From: Acanthornis magna
Taxonomy: Eukaryota > Chordata > Aves > Passeriformes > Acanthizidae
DNA: 64,000 nt
NCBI GenBank assembly: GCA_036785705.1
Contig: JAWUZG010000084.1
Coordinates: 16,443,501-16,507,500, forward strand
Direction: 5' to 3'
Position 1 is the first letter of the stretch. Every line of letters starts with the position of its first letter. The translations under genes were made by a program, and so were the position numbers. The notes beneath the pieces were generated by a model. The model saw only the letters and a program-made list of their open reading frames with translations, ran no database searches and had not been told where the DNA came from. Positions 9,603 through 23,927 of the stretch are shown one piece after another.

Positions 9603-12600
9603 TCTTGCAGCATTTCTCTAGATAATAGCCTTGCAAAAAGCAGCATTAGTTCAGAGACGGAAGTTGCCTGTTGTTTCAAAAGTTTAGTACAACTAGAAAT
9701 TTCACTACTGGAGGGTGTCAAGGACACAGATTTGGGGAAGGAGCTTCATTGGGTAAACCTGTAGAGTTTAGAAGTATTTAAACTGGCAGAAGCTGAGGGG
9801 CCTGATGCAGATTCAGCCAAAGGACCCCGTGAGAATTTTTCTTTACTTCACAATTAGGGCAGTCAAGGAAAATTCAAGGAATTGTAAGGGCATGTAAAAT
9901 AGGCAATAACACCAACATTAAGAGTCAAGCAACAGTCTTCATGCCCTAGAACTTGAACTGCTTCTTTAGCAAGAAAAATGACTGAACTTTCTAATGTTTT
10001 CTATATATGAGACAGAGGAAGCAGTGTTGTTTTTCTGAATTCTCTAGTGTGCTTCTTTAGGCAATCACCAACTCTGCTTTTTCCAGGAACCTCTTTTGCA
10101 ATGTTTAAAATCTCAAGAGCTCATTAGAAAAAAAGCCAAAGAGAAAAATATCTTTTCCTCATTTTGATTACAAAGGATTGCCATTTTGGGGTTTCTATCT
10201 CCCTAGAGGCTCTTAGAATTGAATTTTATAACTTTCCTTCCAGAGATTTTGTAAGAGAAAAACATTTAAATCATCAAGTACTCCATAAATATGCTATTTA
10301 GAATACTATCTTATGTAAAGTGAGAAAGTTCTTTAAAAAAAATAGAGTTAATATAGACCCATGGGTGGAAACTAGCAAAGATGAAGTCTAAGCAGTTTCA
10401 CTGAAGCCAACAACTTACCAAAGTCATTGTCTAATTAAAAAAAACTTTTGATTTGACTTTGTCTAGACTTCCAATAACACACGAAATCAAGGCGGTAAGA
10501 ACAGGAGACTTGTCTCTTGCTCACACTTTATATCTTTGCCAAAATGTCGCCTTCCTTCCTGCTATGAAAAGAGACATCTAGCCCTCAAATTCTGGCTTTA
10601 TTAGATTTTACAGCATTCAAGTGAGCACAGTTCACCAACATGGTAAAAGTCTAGCAACCTTCAAGTACACAGAAAAAGTACATATACAGGAGAAAATCAA
10701 TCCTCCTTACACTCTTCTACTGAAATGAAGGCTCTGAAGCAGAACATTAATAGTCATATTTTAAAACATATTGGGGATTTTACAAAGGAAAATAACAACA
10801 GGAGTTCCTGGAGGCTGGAGCTATAACTTAAGGGATGGAAATAACACACTGTGACTTCAAAATTATTTACCTGGATGTTCTTTTGAAAGGGGTCATTGCC
10901 TCTCCTGTTTCTAGCCAAAGCAGACCTCAAGCAGGTGGAATTCCTTGGCACAGGCACATCAGTGGCAAACCAGGGAGAATTCAGATCTCTGACTTACAGC
11001 TCCATCTATTTCCTGCACAGCAGATCCATTATTTACCAAAGGGAGAGTTGATTCATCCAGATCAGTGAGTACTTGGACTCATCTTGTTACAGCAACCTGC
11101 ATTTTACATTTCTTCACAGTTTTAACAAACACAGTGCAAAATGCCCTGCCAAATGAAAACAGTTTTCTCTCCTTTGGAAAAGCAAATGATCCTCGCATGA
11201 TTTGCAGTTGCTGTATTAATTATGAAAAAAATCTATTTACTTACGATTTTTCTAAGCTACTCTAAAAGTAAAACCATTTAAACGTTGATTCAGTTTCAGT
11301 GCCCAAGAGAACTGCCCCCAAGGAATCCCAGTCACTGAATCACTTGAAAATGCCCTTGTAAATTAGCAAGCATTGCACAAACACTGCTGGCAAATTCAAT
11401 CATTTCTGTGTCATGCTGCATTGTTATCTCCTGCTCACTTAGAGAGCTGAAGTTCATTCTGCCTTGATTCCATGTAGGCTAGTGAGATGATACGAATGAC
11501 TTTGCCTAAGTAGCACTGACTCTATTAATATTTAAATACAGAGAATAATAAAAACAGAGCAGGAAGACTTAGAAATTAAACTACCAATTGCACCGTGCTT
11601 CCTCATGTTCTCTATTTTTTTAAATATCACCTCAACAGTATTTTTCCATTTTTAAAAACCCTTTGTGTTTAATGTAGAGCTATTAGAAGAAAGAAATGCA
11701 AAAGATCAAGGTTGAAGCTACAGGATCTCTAATGTCTTTCAATGCCTATGGGCTTTCACAGAATTAACCAGTGTCAGAATTTTGAAAACAAATGCTTTTG
11801 CCTAGGCCCAGCCATCAGCACCCATTAGAGAGGCTGCTATCATAAGCGCTTTCAGAAATAAGAGCCTTGATACAATAAAATCAATCTCCTGTTTATTCTT
11901 TGATTGCTTCCTAAATTACAGGAAACTCAGAAAAATATTCAAAACTTTAATATAACATATATTCCTCCAACAACAAAGGCAACAACAACATTTGAAACTA
12001 TCATCTGAACCCCATGTCAAAAACGGTTATATTCCTACTATAAAACTGAATTACATCTGCAAGTAGCTATTTCTTAGTTGAGGCTATATAGTTAAAGGGT
12101 AAAAAGCTAGATTTTAGAATTTATTCTCATCTGTTATAAAATGCTTCCTAAATTTTAGACTTCATGAATTCATACTTATTTTGATCATGTTATAAACTTA
12201 TCTCAGTGTTTCATATGGTTACATAAGTAAATGTTTAAAATGCCTGAGGTATTACTGCAAATTAAATATAAATTTAGAAAAAAAGACTATGTTCTGGTTG
12301 CTTTGGGTTTTCTTCCAACATTAGGAGACAGTTTGAAATTCTATTAAAAAAATACTGCAACACGACTTCTCATTTCATCAGGGTTAAAAACGTTAACTCT
12401 CAGTGGAGCAGTGAGGATATAATTAAAGTTTGCAGATGCTGTGTTTCCAATATTTGTAAAGGAGTGTGAAAGACATGCAGAATAATTCTTACTATAGTAT
12501 TACAAGTGTTATTCTCTGACAGTCTATTAATATTTTCCCCATTTTATTCCCTAAACTTGAGTAATGTTAATATTGTTCTCAGGCATATTACAAAGGTTCT

Positions 12601-13188
12601 GCCTATTCTGCTCTTTTAGTTTCATAAACTCACATAAATTGGTGACAGCTATATTTGTATAGATAATTAAATATTCTTTAATCCTTTCTGGGCTGATAAA
12701 TATAAATGATTAAGCAATAATCATCTTTACCTAATAAGTTGGGTAAAGAACTATAGCCTCTGTTGTCTGCCCCTCCTGCAGCTAATATTTCAGCCTTAAT
12801 GAAGTTAGTCATCTTATATTAGATATAACAGTGCCAGGCAAATCATCAGTGATGCCAATAACTTGGCAATTTTCTGAAAAGCCACTTCAGCTGTTAAATT
12901 GTCCTACTTCTTCATACTCATGAACTTGCTAGTGGAATAATTTGAAATTAAGACAAGCTAAAAGTCTAAATAAGAAATAATTAAAGGCAGTATTTTGCCC
13001 TAACACAGGATGAGCATGCCATCCTTGGGTCCTGATCTTAAAAGTACTTAATACAGCCATGTTTTTACTTATGTATGAGATGTTATGTTGTGAGGCTTGA
13101 TTCTTGTCACATACAAAACTGGAGCAGATTTTAATATAGAAAGGCAATTGACATGGACAATTTGCTGGACAAGTACACCCATGTGAAT
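9603..13188. other. AT-rich non-coding stretch, nothing recognised
   Basis: No exon, RNA gene or interspersed repeat is recognised. The open frames here (for example 10754-11068 on either strand and 11065-11265) have no known motifs and are expected by chance. Confidence 0.6.
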
Positions 13189-13473
13189 TAATGAAGTTTA
13201 ACGAGGCCAAGTGCAAGCTCCTGCACCTGGGGCGGGGCAACCCCTGGTGTCAATACATGCTGGGGGATGAAAGGATTGAGAGCAGCCCTGCCCAGAAGGG
13301 CTGGGGGTACCGAGGGATGAAAAGCTGAATAAGACCCAGCAATGTGCACTCACAGCCCGGAAAGCCAAATGTGTGCTGGGCTGCATCCAAAGCAGTGTGG
13401 TCAGCAGGGCAAGGGAGGGGATTCTGCCCCTCTGCTCTGCTCTGGTGAGACCCACCTGCAGTGCTGGGGGTAA
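13189..13473 (+). mobile_element. CR1 LINE fragment, C-terminal coding part
   Basis: It begins at a CR1 segment encoding KFNEAKCKLLHLGRGNP, then MLGDERIESSP, and continues through the usual CR1 stretch toward CTGGTGAGACCCACCTGCAG. It is GC-rich with many retained CpGs, unlike its AT-rich flanks and unlike the fragment at 4112-4762, which suggests a younger insertion or a GC-rich CR1 subfamily. Frame breaks are present near 13325 and 13445. Both the upstream reverse-transcriptase core and the 3' tail are missing. It ends at nearly the same internal CR1 position as the 4112-4762 fragment. Confidence 0.92.
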
Positions 13474-16275
13474 TATTTTATGGTACCAAACAGTATTAAT
13501 AACACTCCACATGTTCGGGCCTCTTTAAGACTCACAATGCAGGAAGTATCCCTCTCCTGTAAACAGCACATTTTCACTGCATGCTTCTAAACTGCAGACA
13601 AGGTTGAAAGGAAAATAATCTACATTTTTCAAGAGGCTTATTTTATACTGAAGGACTCCAGTGGTTCATATGGAATATGAATAGCAAATCTTCAAAATTC
13701 TCTTTGATACATCTGTGCACAAGAAACAATCATTACTTAGCGGTAGATTTGAGATGTGAAAGAATTTAGTTATGATCCACAAAAGGAAGCACTATGTTTG
13801 GGGAGAACAAAACAAAATAGCATTCCCAAAATCATATATTATTGGGCTGAAACCCAGGAAATAAAATAGATTTATTGCTATGACTATTGCATCTTTATAA
13901 AGCACCTTATAAATGGGAACTTCAAAGATTTTTCAAAGGATTCATTAATTAGATCACAATAATCTAGTGAATTAAGTATTATGGTATTCATTTCAAACAC
14001 CATTAAACTTAGGCATGGGCAGCTTAAGTGAAATACCCAAGAGTTTATATACAAAACAATGGTAAAAGAAAACGTTGGGCCCCTCAGTTCCCTTGAAGAC
14101 TATGGGCTGAGACTTCAACTTTCTTTTATGAATAAGACAGTAAGAAAAAAATATACATTCTATCCATGAAAGAGGGTTTTGAACATCACAGATTTAAAAG
14201 TAAGTGCAGTAAAGTATCAAAACTCAGTGAGGAGAAATGATACCAAGCCTGGAAAACAAGGAAAATAAATAACAAGTTCTATCTCCGAAGTGTGATTTAG
14301 TTATCAACTGAGACAACAGCCTAAAGTGAACTGGAGGTGGCATAGAATCATTACAGGAAAATACATGCATTATTTGGATTATTATCATAGCAGACATTTG
14401 CTAGATACCCACCTGATCACAAGAGGTAAAATGAGGTGGAGATGATAATTGAAATGCAAATCAGGCAGATAAAAAGATGGCACAGGTTGGAATCAATGGG
14501 AGGTTTCAACAGCTACCCAGACAAGTGCTGGAATCCATTAAATTGGATTAAAAAATGTCACCAGTGCAGCAGCCAGTCAGAATCAGTTTATAGTAGTTTG
14601 GCACAGTGAACAGATCATGTTTCATTAGGATTATTCCTGTTTCCTTTTAGCATAGTTCCAAGAATATCAAGGAAGAAGTGATATAGTGATATAGTTCCAA
14701 TTTTCACAACTTGTCAGGTTTCTTCTATGCACCACTGTAATTTTAAATACTTGTCTAAAGCATATATTTTTGCTGCAGCTTTGCTTGCAGCAATGTAATT
14801 GCATCTCCCACACTGCATATATCACTTCAGAAAGCAGTTAAAAATTTCAAATTCCAAATCTCTAAAAATTGATTACCACAGCACTCTTTAACAAACAATA
14901 TAGATGCTTATCTTGCTTTCTTCTTCTTGCCATCTTTCCCATTCTTTCCCATTCTAGATATTCACCATTGATCATTTATTGCTTACTGTCCACATCAGCC
15001 TGGTCATACTTCCTCTTCAGAACACCACACTTTTTGAAGACATGCATTAAAGCAAGCTACTGCTCAGACACCAATAACAAATCAAAATTTCCATATTAGT
15101 TTTTCTTGTTTCACCCAAAAGGAAAAAAAAAAAAAGTAAATCATAGTATTTTTAATGCTACCTTTTTATTTCTTTTTTTCCCCCCATCATTAATCTTAGA
15201 GGTTCTAGCTCTCCAATAGCCAGCTTTTTGCATGGGAGGGTCATGAGTAAAGCAGCACTACTGATTAACTTCTCAATTACAGGTGCAGGTACTTTCTGAG
15301 CTCAGAGTATAACAGGCACTATAACCAGAGAGAATGAAATGCATTTGGGAAGATTATTTCAAAATAATTTTCTACAATCTTGGTTTCAAAATGCAGCTAG
15401 CTTTTCTCTTACATTTATAATATGCCAAATATCTAAGCCTTCAGACATAAAAAGTTACCGACTGCAGCACTAAGCTAGAGATCTGAATTTCGGAAAGAAC
15501 TGATCACCCAAAAGCCTCACAACATGAAACTGAACATAAAAGTACTTAGACCCTCACAGTATCAGTTATTCTTATTACTCGAGGTGGTACAACGAAACTT
15601 CTGTGAATGCCCTGGGGCTCATAAAAACCAGGTATTTAATGGAAAGGCACATGAACTGTTGTCAAAAGATGAGGGATGCATTGGAGTGGTACAATGCCCT
15701 GCAGGACCTGACTTTGGTCTAAGGTTTAATCTTTCTATCTGATTTTCTTGGGGTTTTCTCCTGTTCCCTCCAAGTTATATCGGAACACTTTTCACATCAT
15801 ATGGATTGTAGTAGCTGAAATTGTCAAAATCATTTGATATTTGAACATATTATATGAATGAACACAATGACAGAAAAGAAACCAGGGCATAAAACATAAA
15901 AGAAGAAAAATCCCTTGTATTCTTTAGAATGGAGAAGGCAAATACTGCATGATTGAACTAATTTCAAATTATAGTCATATCACATAAGTATCAAATTTTA
16001 CCCTTCTTGAAAGGGTAATAATAAACTTGAAAATAAACTTGAAAAAAATCAATGAAAATACCTCATTTTATTTCATCATACCAAGCTCACACTCTGCTGT
16101 TGAGGGATGTCTTGCAGCACCCAAAAGAGCTTAAAATTTACTAATCATTTACTTTGATGTGCAATAACAGCAAGAACATTTGAGATGGAGCCAGATTGGG
16201 ATCAGCTCCAAAAAGATGCTGAGAAAAAAATTAAGCATGCTTTTAAGTCTATGTCCCTCAGTGGGTAATATAAGT
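13474..16275. other. AT-rich non-coding stretch, nothing recognised
   Basis: No gene is recognised. It contains a 13-base A run at 15123-15135 with a T/C-rich patch just after it (about 15165-15186). Confidence 0.55.
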
Positions 16276-16337
16276 AAAAACAAAGCAAACCAACCAACCA
16301 ATCAACCAAAAAAAAAAAAAAAAAAAAAAAGAAAAAG
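16276..16337. repeat. CCAA tetranucleotide tract followed by 23-base poly(A)
   Basis: Imperfect CAAC/CCAA units (16286-16307) run straight into A23 (16308-16330) and a short GA-rich end. The translated runs of Phe or Lys over this tract are artefacts of the homopolymer. Confidence 0.9.
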
Positions 16338-19300
16338 AGAGACCACAGTCTTGTTTTTCCACTGACGGGGAATAATACCCATCCTTTGTAAGTAATATGA
16401 TCACAAACTCCACAAACTCTAGATTGGAAAACAAGCCCAACAGTTTTCAGCACCTTACATCATCCCCAACAAATATAAAATTCCTGACAAGTCACAATCC
16501 TTACAGTGGAACAGGAGCCAGCTCCTCCCATAGCAACACAGGTCTGGCATAATTTTATGAAACACGTAACTCTGTCAGTAAAACAGACTGTAAAGATAGC
16601 TAAGGGCAAAAACTAGGTAAGAAGGTGCCATCTTTATGTCATCACTTGTCATTCCTTGCCCTGAGGTCGTGTCCCATGGATCTGACATCCTTGGCTTCCA
16701 TCTACTTGTGCCTAGTTAACTTGAACTGCTTCTCAAGTTCTGTGCTTGCGTGGCTCCACATTCCTGCCATAAGTCTCCCAGTAATACCAACACTCCATGT
16801 CGCACTTCTCCTGAGAATGATGGCGTTCCAAAGGAGCAGAGGTATAAGAGAAGAGCAGATGACACATTTTATTCACAGAAAGGTGACATCTGAGACCAAG
16901 TAGGGCACTAGATTAGTACTGTTTTCTCTGACTGTGAGTCATAAATCCCTTGGAGGTCACGCTAAGGTTAAAAAAGAGAGCTATCAGTGAGCAACAGCTC
17001 AGTCCCTGCAGGGCTGGGAAATAAGAGACACTATTATTACTTAGTCCAATTTTTACACTTCTCAGAAAACTCAAATTACCTTTAATTGCTGGAAACAGCT
17101 CAGCTCCTCCAAAATGAAGAAGTCAATAAGCACAGTTGTTTTTCACTCTCCTGTCCTGGGGGGACCTCTTAATACTGACTGGTGGAGATCACTCCAAAAC
17201 AGATGAGCTGAGAGGGTCTTTAACTTTCAGAAAGTTAGCTAAATGTAATCATTAAAGTAAAAGATCTGAGGAGAGATGGCAAGGGAATAGACCTCTGTCC
17301 CACAGCCATTTCTCTTGGCAACTGTGTCTTTCTCAGGAAGATCGTGCCTCCTGTGTCCCCAGCCATGTTTTCTTCCCCTGAACACGCATTTTGTTGTGCT
17401 GGTACAATTCCACTCACTGCAGAGATTTCTGGGGAAACAGGTTATAAATTTCAGGTTAATAACCAGTTTCCCTGTAAAGGCAGAATACTTTTAAAATAGA
17501 TCTTTCTGTTTCATCATGCAACCCCATAAATAATCATATGGGCAAACAACAGGGATGGAATAAATTTGAGCAAAATGCACTACTGTATCAGGACAGAGTG
17601 GAAATAGAGCTAGAGGACACAAGGACACGGACTAATTACTAACTAGAGCACCAATCTGGAAGACAGAATGACTGAGGGTGTACGGAAACCACTGTACATA
17701 TCTGGAGAAGAACAGGGTGAGTCAGCAACCTAAGAAATTTTAAAAATCATGATTTTAATGCAGACAAAATCAATGAGATGATGGCAGAATTTTTTCAGTG
17801 TTTTCCATGAGGTCTTTAAGAGAACTGAACATGATGAGGCTCTTGAAGACTGCAAAGATAGAACTACAAGACCAAGCGAATACAGAAGCATTGATTAAAT
17901 GCAGAGTAAGAGTACATCAAAGACGACCAAAAACATCTCTTCAGAGTTGCAGGAGGAAAAAGTTGGAAAGCTAATCAATTTTCCCTTTAGCTTATATAAA
18001 CAATACCAAGTTAAACTAAATGTCATATTTTAAATGCATACCTCTTCCTTTTGGAGAGAAACTGACGGAGTGTAAAATATGCAAATAGCAGCACAAGAAA
18101 GGGCGTCTGGAGTATTTAGTCCTTGACATCCCTTCTTTTTGTACTACCTACTGCCAGAGGGAAAAAAACAGTTCTAGGGAAGAACCTCCCTTTCTCAGAT
18201 GCACTGCTGAGCTCAACTCAATAGTCTGCTTCCCCTCACCGTGCAGATCTCCAGCTGTTTATACTGGGAGTTCTGAGTATGCACTGAAAGAGTTTTAAAA
18301 TCCTAATAATAGCTGGAAAAAATTGTATTATATCTGAAACACAAGAAGTGTGCTTTAACTAAAAAAAAAAGAAAAAGTCTTTCTTTCAATTGCTAAGACA
18401 AGTATTCAAAAAATACCCCAAAATGTCTTTGTCTGCAGTTCATTTTTTAAGTTATACTGTGCAGTGAGTGAGGCAAGGTCTAAATGGATAGTGAATGTAA
18501 GGGAAGGAATGACTAAAACATGATCTTGCACTTGAGGATAATATAATAATATTTATGTAGATGTATACAGTATAACCATTCTATCCCTCCCACATTTTAC
18601 TGGGAATAAAAAGGGTTTTCTACCATAGCAATCCTTACATATGTACTAAGCTCCTTTTGAAGAGGGGAAACAAAGAAGTTGAAGTATGGCAAATTTCTGT
18701 TTCAGCTTGGCTTGTCTCAGAAAATGAAGAAAGTAAAAGGTAGAGCTGCTAATGGATTGTGCATACACACTTTTATTGCAATTGTCATGGGAGAAACAGC
18801 AAAAATCATAAAAAATATTATTAAAATTTGAACAAAATAATAAAGCTAAGAAGTTCCAAATTAACTTACCATTAAAAAGTTTTAGAGACCTCATAAATTT
18901 AGTTTCATTTTAATGCTCAAAATAATTAGTAAAGGTATATATAGAGAAGTATAAGGATCAACATAGTTGTCTACATATCCAGTTCGATATAATTCCTTAC
19001 AGGCACTAAATTCATAGGCATGACTAGGGAATACGGAGCCTTTTCAAGTGAAGAACATAATGTATAATAATGAGACTGCATTTGTCCTTTTCATCTGCAG
19101 GGCACTGGAGATAATAACTGTGATGTCTTTGGTATGACAATGTGGCAGGAATGGTTCTGAACACCATATGTCAATGGCTCTGAAACTTCCCTCTGAACTA
19201 ATTTATTTTTTTCCAAATAAATCTTAACTATTCTATCCAAACCCCAGCTCTTCTGCATTCTAAGTTAGTCCTTCCTATATTTCTATATTTCATTTCACTT

Positions 19301-22300
19301 GTTTACAACACTTCCAAAGTTTATGCTTTATCTGTAGTAATGTGAAAGTCATCAAAATCCATACATACAATCTAATCAACACTCAAGAGTTTTCTGTCCA
19401 AGCTAGCATGAAAACGAGAGAAACAAAAACTCAGGTATATATACCTGAATGGACAAGGAACATATTACAAAGGCAAAGCTCCAACATTTCTCTTGAAAGT
19501 CAGAGAGTGCCTTTCCATCAGAATAACGAGGTTTTACATCAGGCTATCATTACTGTGGAACCTAGCAGTTAGTTGCAATGCTTAATATATACTTAGAAGA
19601 TATCAGGACAGAAGAAATAGGAAGATTCCTTGCTTACAACTCAAAACATCATGGACTGTTTGGTGCCAAAACTTTAGTATTCCTAGCAAAACTGAATAGG
19701 GATGCTTATACAACTGAACAGTATTTTCTAGTTTTGCTATTAATCCCCTGCTGTAAAAAGTGCTGCTTTATTTTTAAGGCGGTGTATGGGACTGGAGACA
19801 GGACCATCCTTGCCTCTCTCTATGTAATGCCCATGACTAGGACAGCTTTTCTTTGTTTAGACATCTTAAGATAACTTTCAATTGTAGTATCTCAGATCCT
19901 CAAAGAGCTATAAAGATATGCAACAATGAATTCAAATAGCCTAAGTGGTGCTTTCTGTGGGGAAAACAGCCCAGATTTCCAGATCAATGACAGTAGGGAA
20001 AGGGTTCTACCTCCAACTTTCTTAATGCTGCATCTCCATGTCTTCATTGTAAAACTGGAGTAATGATCAAATAGAAGTTGCAAATAAACAAATTACCTAC
20101 TCATTTTCACATCTACTGTTTCTAAACATGAAATTTTTCATAGAAACACATTTTTGAAGGCAATATTCAGAGAAGTTGAGCACGTCTGTGCTGCTTGGTT
20201 ATTTAATACATTAGCCAGGGTGCTGCCATTTTCATTCCAATGTACTGTATTTTTCTATATTGATCAGAGGCTCATTGTGTACAGAGTGTTACTTTATGCA
20301 TCTGAAGGAGTAAATGACTCTGAAGTCAAACACTTTTGTATCCAGCCAAGTAAAAAACTTTAAAAAGAAATAAAAGTTAATAGCTATAGGACAACAGGAT
20401 TAAATATATTATTGTTTTCCTCATTGCGGCATCTGAATGACACAGACCCTTTTTTATTTTGTGCTCATATAGCTTTTTCCATAAACTATCAAAGGCACTG
20501 CCATAACATAACAGTGTTAGAAAATGATTGGAAATAATATTATGACAATATATAATAGTCTACATGGTCAATATAAAGCAATGCTGTAATATATTAGAAA
20601 TATATTCATAGCTTAGTTCTGTTAGCTACTATGTTCCATGCTGTTTAAAATCAGCCTTGTTTGTACTGCTCATTTGTTTTATATAAAAAGTGGAGGAATT
20701 ACCCCCAAAATAATTTTTATTTTAAGTCCGTTCAAATATCTGTATGACTGAAATGAACAGTGACTTACTGGATTAAAGCAATCGTCAGCCTACAGAAGCA
20801 CAGAATACCCAGGTCTGCCTGGTGATGTGGGCTTCCTCTTTGCCATCTGCTTCTAAGCAGGAGGAACAGAGAACTGTTCTGCCAGAGGGAATTCCTTCCC
20901 AAAGGCTGATACTCGGCATTCACAGTTCCCACAAGGGTGCTCAGCAGAGCAGTAGGAAGCGCTCTCAGCACTTGTGTCTCAAGGTGAAGCTCCTTTTCCA
21001 CTGCACACATATTCTCCTGACCTTTTACCTCCAGCAATGCACACAGCCCTACTGTCTCACGGGGATGCATCTTCCTCCCCAACACAAGGTAGGCTTAAAT
21101 AGAAAACAGAGTTACACCTAGCAAAATTTGAGATTAAGGCTTTAAATAATGTAAACAAATAGGGCATTGTGAGATAAAAACAAACGCCCTAAACCACCAT
21201 AAAATACTGTTCTAATCTAATCTTTTGAGTATGTTTAGTTCACATCCCTCATGCACATTTCTTTCGACATGCTCTTGCTCAAAGCCCAAACAGACATGAA
21301 TTCTATCCCTTCCCCTCCCTTTATGAGGCTCCACAAGAATAACTTCCATCTCCAGCTACTTTGATATGGATTTAAATGCCCTGGAAAGATCTAGCTGCAG
21401 TCAGACACCTTGCATCTGTAAGGTGTACTCACTTTGTTTTGTTAACGATCGCATTGCCTAATCCAGACTGTTCAATCTTCAGTTCTTCAATCTTTCAGAT
21501 TTCAATATCTTCATGATAAATATTGTATCAGAGACTGGATATAAACAAAAGATGCTACGCATCTGATTTCTGGTATGTTAACCATTTCTCACAGAGATCT
21601 CACCTTCTACAGCAGATGCAAATGTCACCTCAATACGAAGTTATCTGCTTGATGCATTTCAGAGTAAATTCTTTCCCTTCCCTTTACCCTGCTTTAACAA
21701 GTTCTTTTTTGCAGGAAAAATTTTGAAGAAGTTTGGAGCTGATTTCTTGTTATCTATCAATTTTATGTTGCCAAATCAACAATGAATGTTTTCCAAATCC
21801 CCAAGATGTCAAGAGAATTAAGGAAAAAGAAATTTTCTATTTGGTATTCAGACCAACTCTTCCATTCCTAGTTTTATTCTACTATAGTCAAAGCAAAAAT
21901 TCCACTTAAGGAAGTGTTAAAAACTGCAGGACATGATTCTGGAACAGTACAAGAACCAGAATATTCAGAGGAAGGTGCCTGAACATGCAGTCTTACTAAG
22001 AGTAAATACCACAAACTGTTCTCCTTTAGTATCAGATCACCAGTTTTCTGCCACTTATCATAACAGAACTTGAGGAATGAAATGGGAAATCACAATTTAT
22101 CATACTAAGAGGGGCATAACTGGAAGGAAATTAAATAATAACAGAGAAAAAATACTAGAAAAAAAAAAAAGGCGCATGAACAAAGCCCAACCACAAAAGA
22201 GATTAGGAAAAGAAAGAGATAAATTGAGAGACTGAATTACTGGCATTCTGACACACTAAGGGGACCATTCAATTTCAACCATTTTTTAATGAATGAAGAA

Positions 22301-23639
22301 TTTCACGCAGTAAGTTTAAACAAAAATATGAAACATAAATGTATTATATACAGTGTTATCAGCTGTGGAGGGAGTAATTTAAATGGCATTCAGTAACACA
22401 GGTGAAGGATGTCTGGTAACTCATCTCTTTCATATTTGATTTCTCAGATCATTTCAGAGATCCAAGAGTCTATCCTTGCTATGTCACAGCCTTCAGCTTT
22501 TTTGTGAAATATTGAAGGAATTGCTGCTGAGTTGTCCTGTCTGACTCTTAAGGTTTATTGACTTTAGTTCTGTGTAAGGGCTCTTTCTTCTAAGACAAAA
22601 CCCTCGAGATCTCTTGCCTGCTACCAAGGGGCACTGCCATTTCTGCATGCTCACGCTTTGTGATTGTAGTCTTATCAATCTCCAGCTGTGTAGAGCGAGT
22701 TGTGCCCACACAGACATCCAAAGGACAAGCTTTGCTCTAAATATGGCTATGGGAATTGTTGTTAGGTGAAAAGAACTTCTGTTTTCGTTTGAATACCTCA
22801 TTTCTTCTGTTCTGCTTCAAACTCTGGGACATGCCTCATTTTCAAATGGAGATTTTCATTATGTTTAAGAACACAATTAATTCTGTCACTGTATACCCTT
22901 CACTTAGTTGGAAAGGTTTGGACTTTTCCATAAATCATGGAACACAACTGGTTTCTTAGGTATTGCAAAACAGGAAACAAAACCAAACCCTGCATTGACT
23001 ACTATGACTTTACAATAAATACCCTTAAAGGAGTACAGTGATTGAAAATTCAGAATCATTTATCTTAAAATGTACCAAAAAGAAAATATTGATGAAATAG
23101 ACCAACAAAGTGCAGCCACTTGTAAACTGACCAGCCAAAGAAACGCACAGAAAGAACTCTGTTTGCTAGGACAATGTGAAACATTTGTCATTCACACTAG
23201 AAGCAGGATCTGGTCAGAATTCAAGGATATGTACTTAGTACTGATAGCAGATCAATATCTCTAGGGTCCAATGAAGATGAAAACCTCTTACAGAAAATAT
23301 AAATTACCTTTTACCATCAAGATTTCAAGTTATATTAAAACAGCACTCTTATCTTCCCCTACCTTCAGTCAAAATGGCATTTCAAGAATAGTTCACATGA
23401 AACACAATTTAAGCAGGGAAGGAGAGACTGAAACATCAATCCATTAGGCTTCCTATTTCTCAGGAAGTATTAAGAGTGGAGAAGTTCAAACTTCACTTAA
23501 TACGTTGCCGATGAAGATATCACAATGTCATCTCCTCTAATTTCAGTTTCCTTCCATACTTGTCCTGAAAGGTTGTAACTTCTTTTCCCAGTGTAAAGCC
23601 TGAAATCCAAATAATTCTCTATGGCACTGAGGTTGGATT
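16338..23639. other. Long AT-rich non-coding stretch, nothing recognised
   Basis: About 7 kb without a recognisable exon, RNA gene or repeat family. Minor items: A runs at 18361-18370 and 22159-22170. A somewhat GC-richer patch at about 20780-21090 has open frames on both strands and a GTAGGC donor-like site at its right edge, but no recognisable protein motif. Confidence 0.55.
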
Positions 23640-23642
23640 CAT

Positions 23643-23916
23643 ATAGCCATAGAATTTCTCAAGTTGGAAGGATCATCAAGTCCAACTTCCTGTTTCTCAC
23701 AGGACTACCTAAAATGAAATCATATGACTAACAGCATCATCCAGATGCTCCTTGAACTCTGTCGCGCTGAGGGCCGTGGCCATTTCCCTGCATATTCAAT
23801 TTGCCATGGACCCAGTCCCCCAGATCTCATTCTGCAGGGCTGCTTTCCAGACTCTCTTCCCCTGATTTCTATTGACCTGTCCCAGGTGGAGAATCCTGCG
23901 CTTGCTCTTATGACTC
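23643..23916 (-). mobile_element. CR1 LINE 3'-region fragment, minus strand
   Basis: Read on the plus strand, it starts with CATAGAATTTCTCAAGTTGG and continues with ATCATCAAGTCCAACTTCC, the reverse complement of the CR1 3' end, and passes into CCCAGGTGGAGAATCCTGCG, an internal CR1 segment further 5' in the element. The intervening part is diverged and partly deleted. The left edge corresponds to the CR1 3' terminus, so this looks like a genuine 5'-truncated insertion that has aged. Confidence 0.85.
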
Positions 23917-23927
23917 AAACTGCAGAA

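Noticed and set aside
22493..22801. 102-codon minus-strand frame in a moderately GC-rich patch
   Set aside because: It shows no recognisable domain or splice sites, and its length is within chance for 64 kb.
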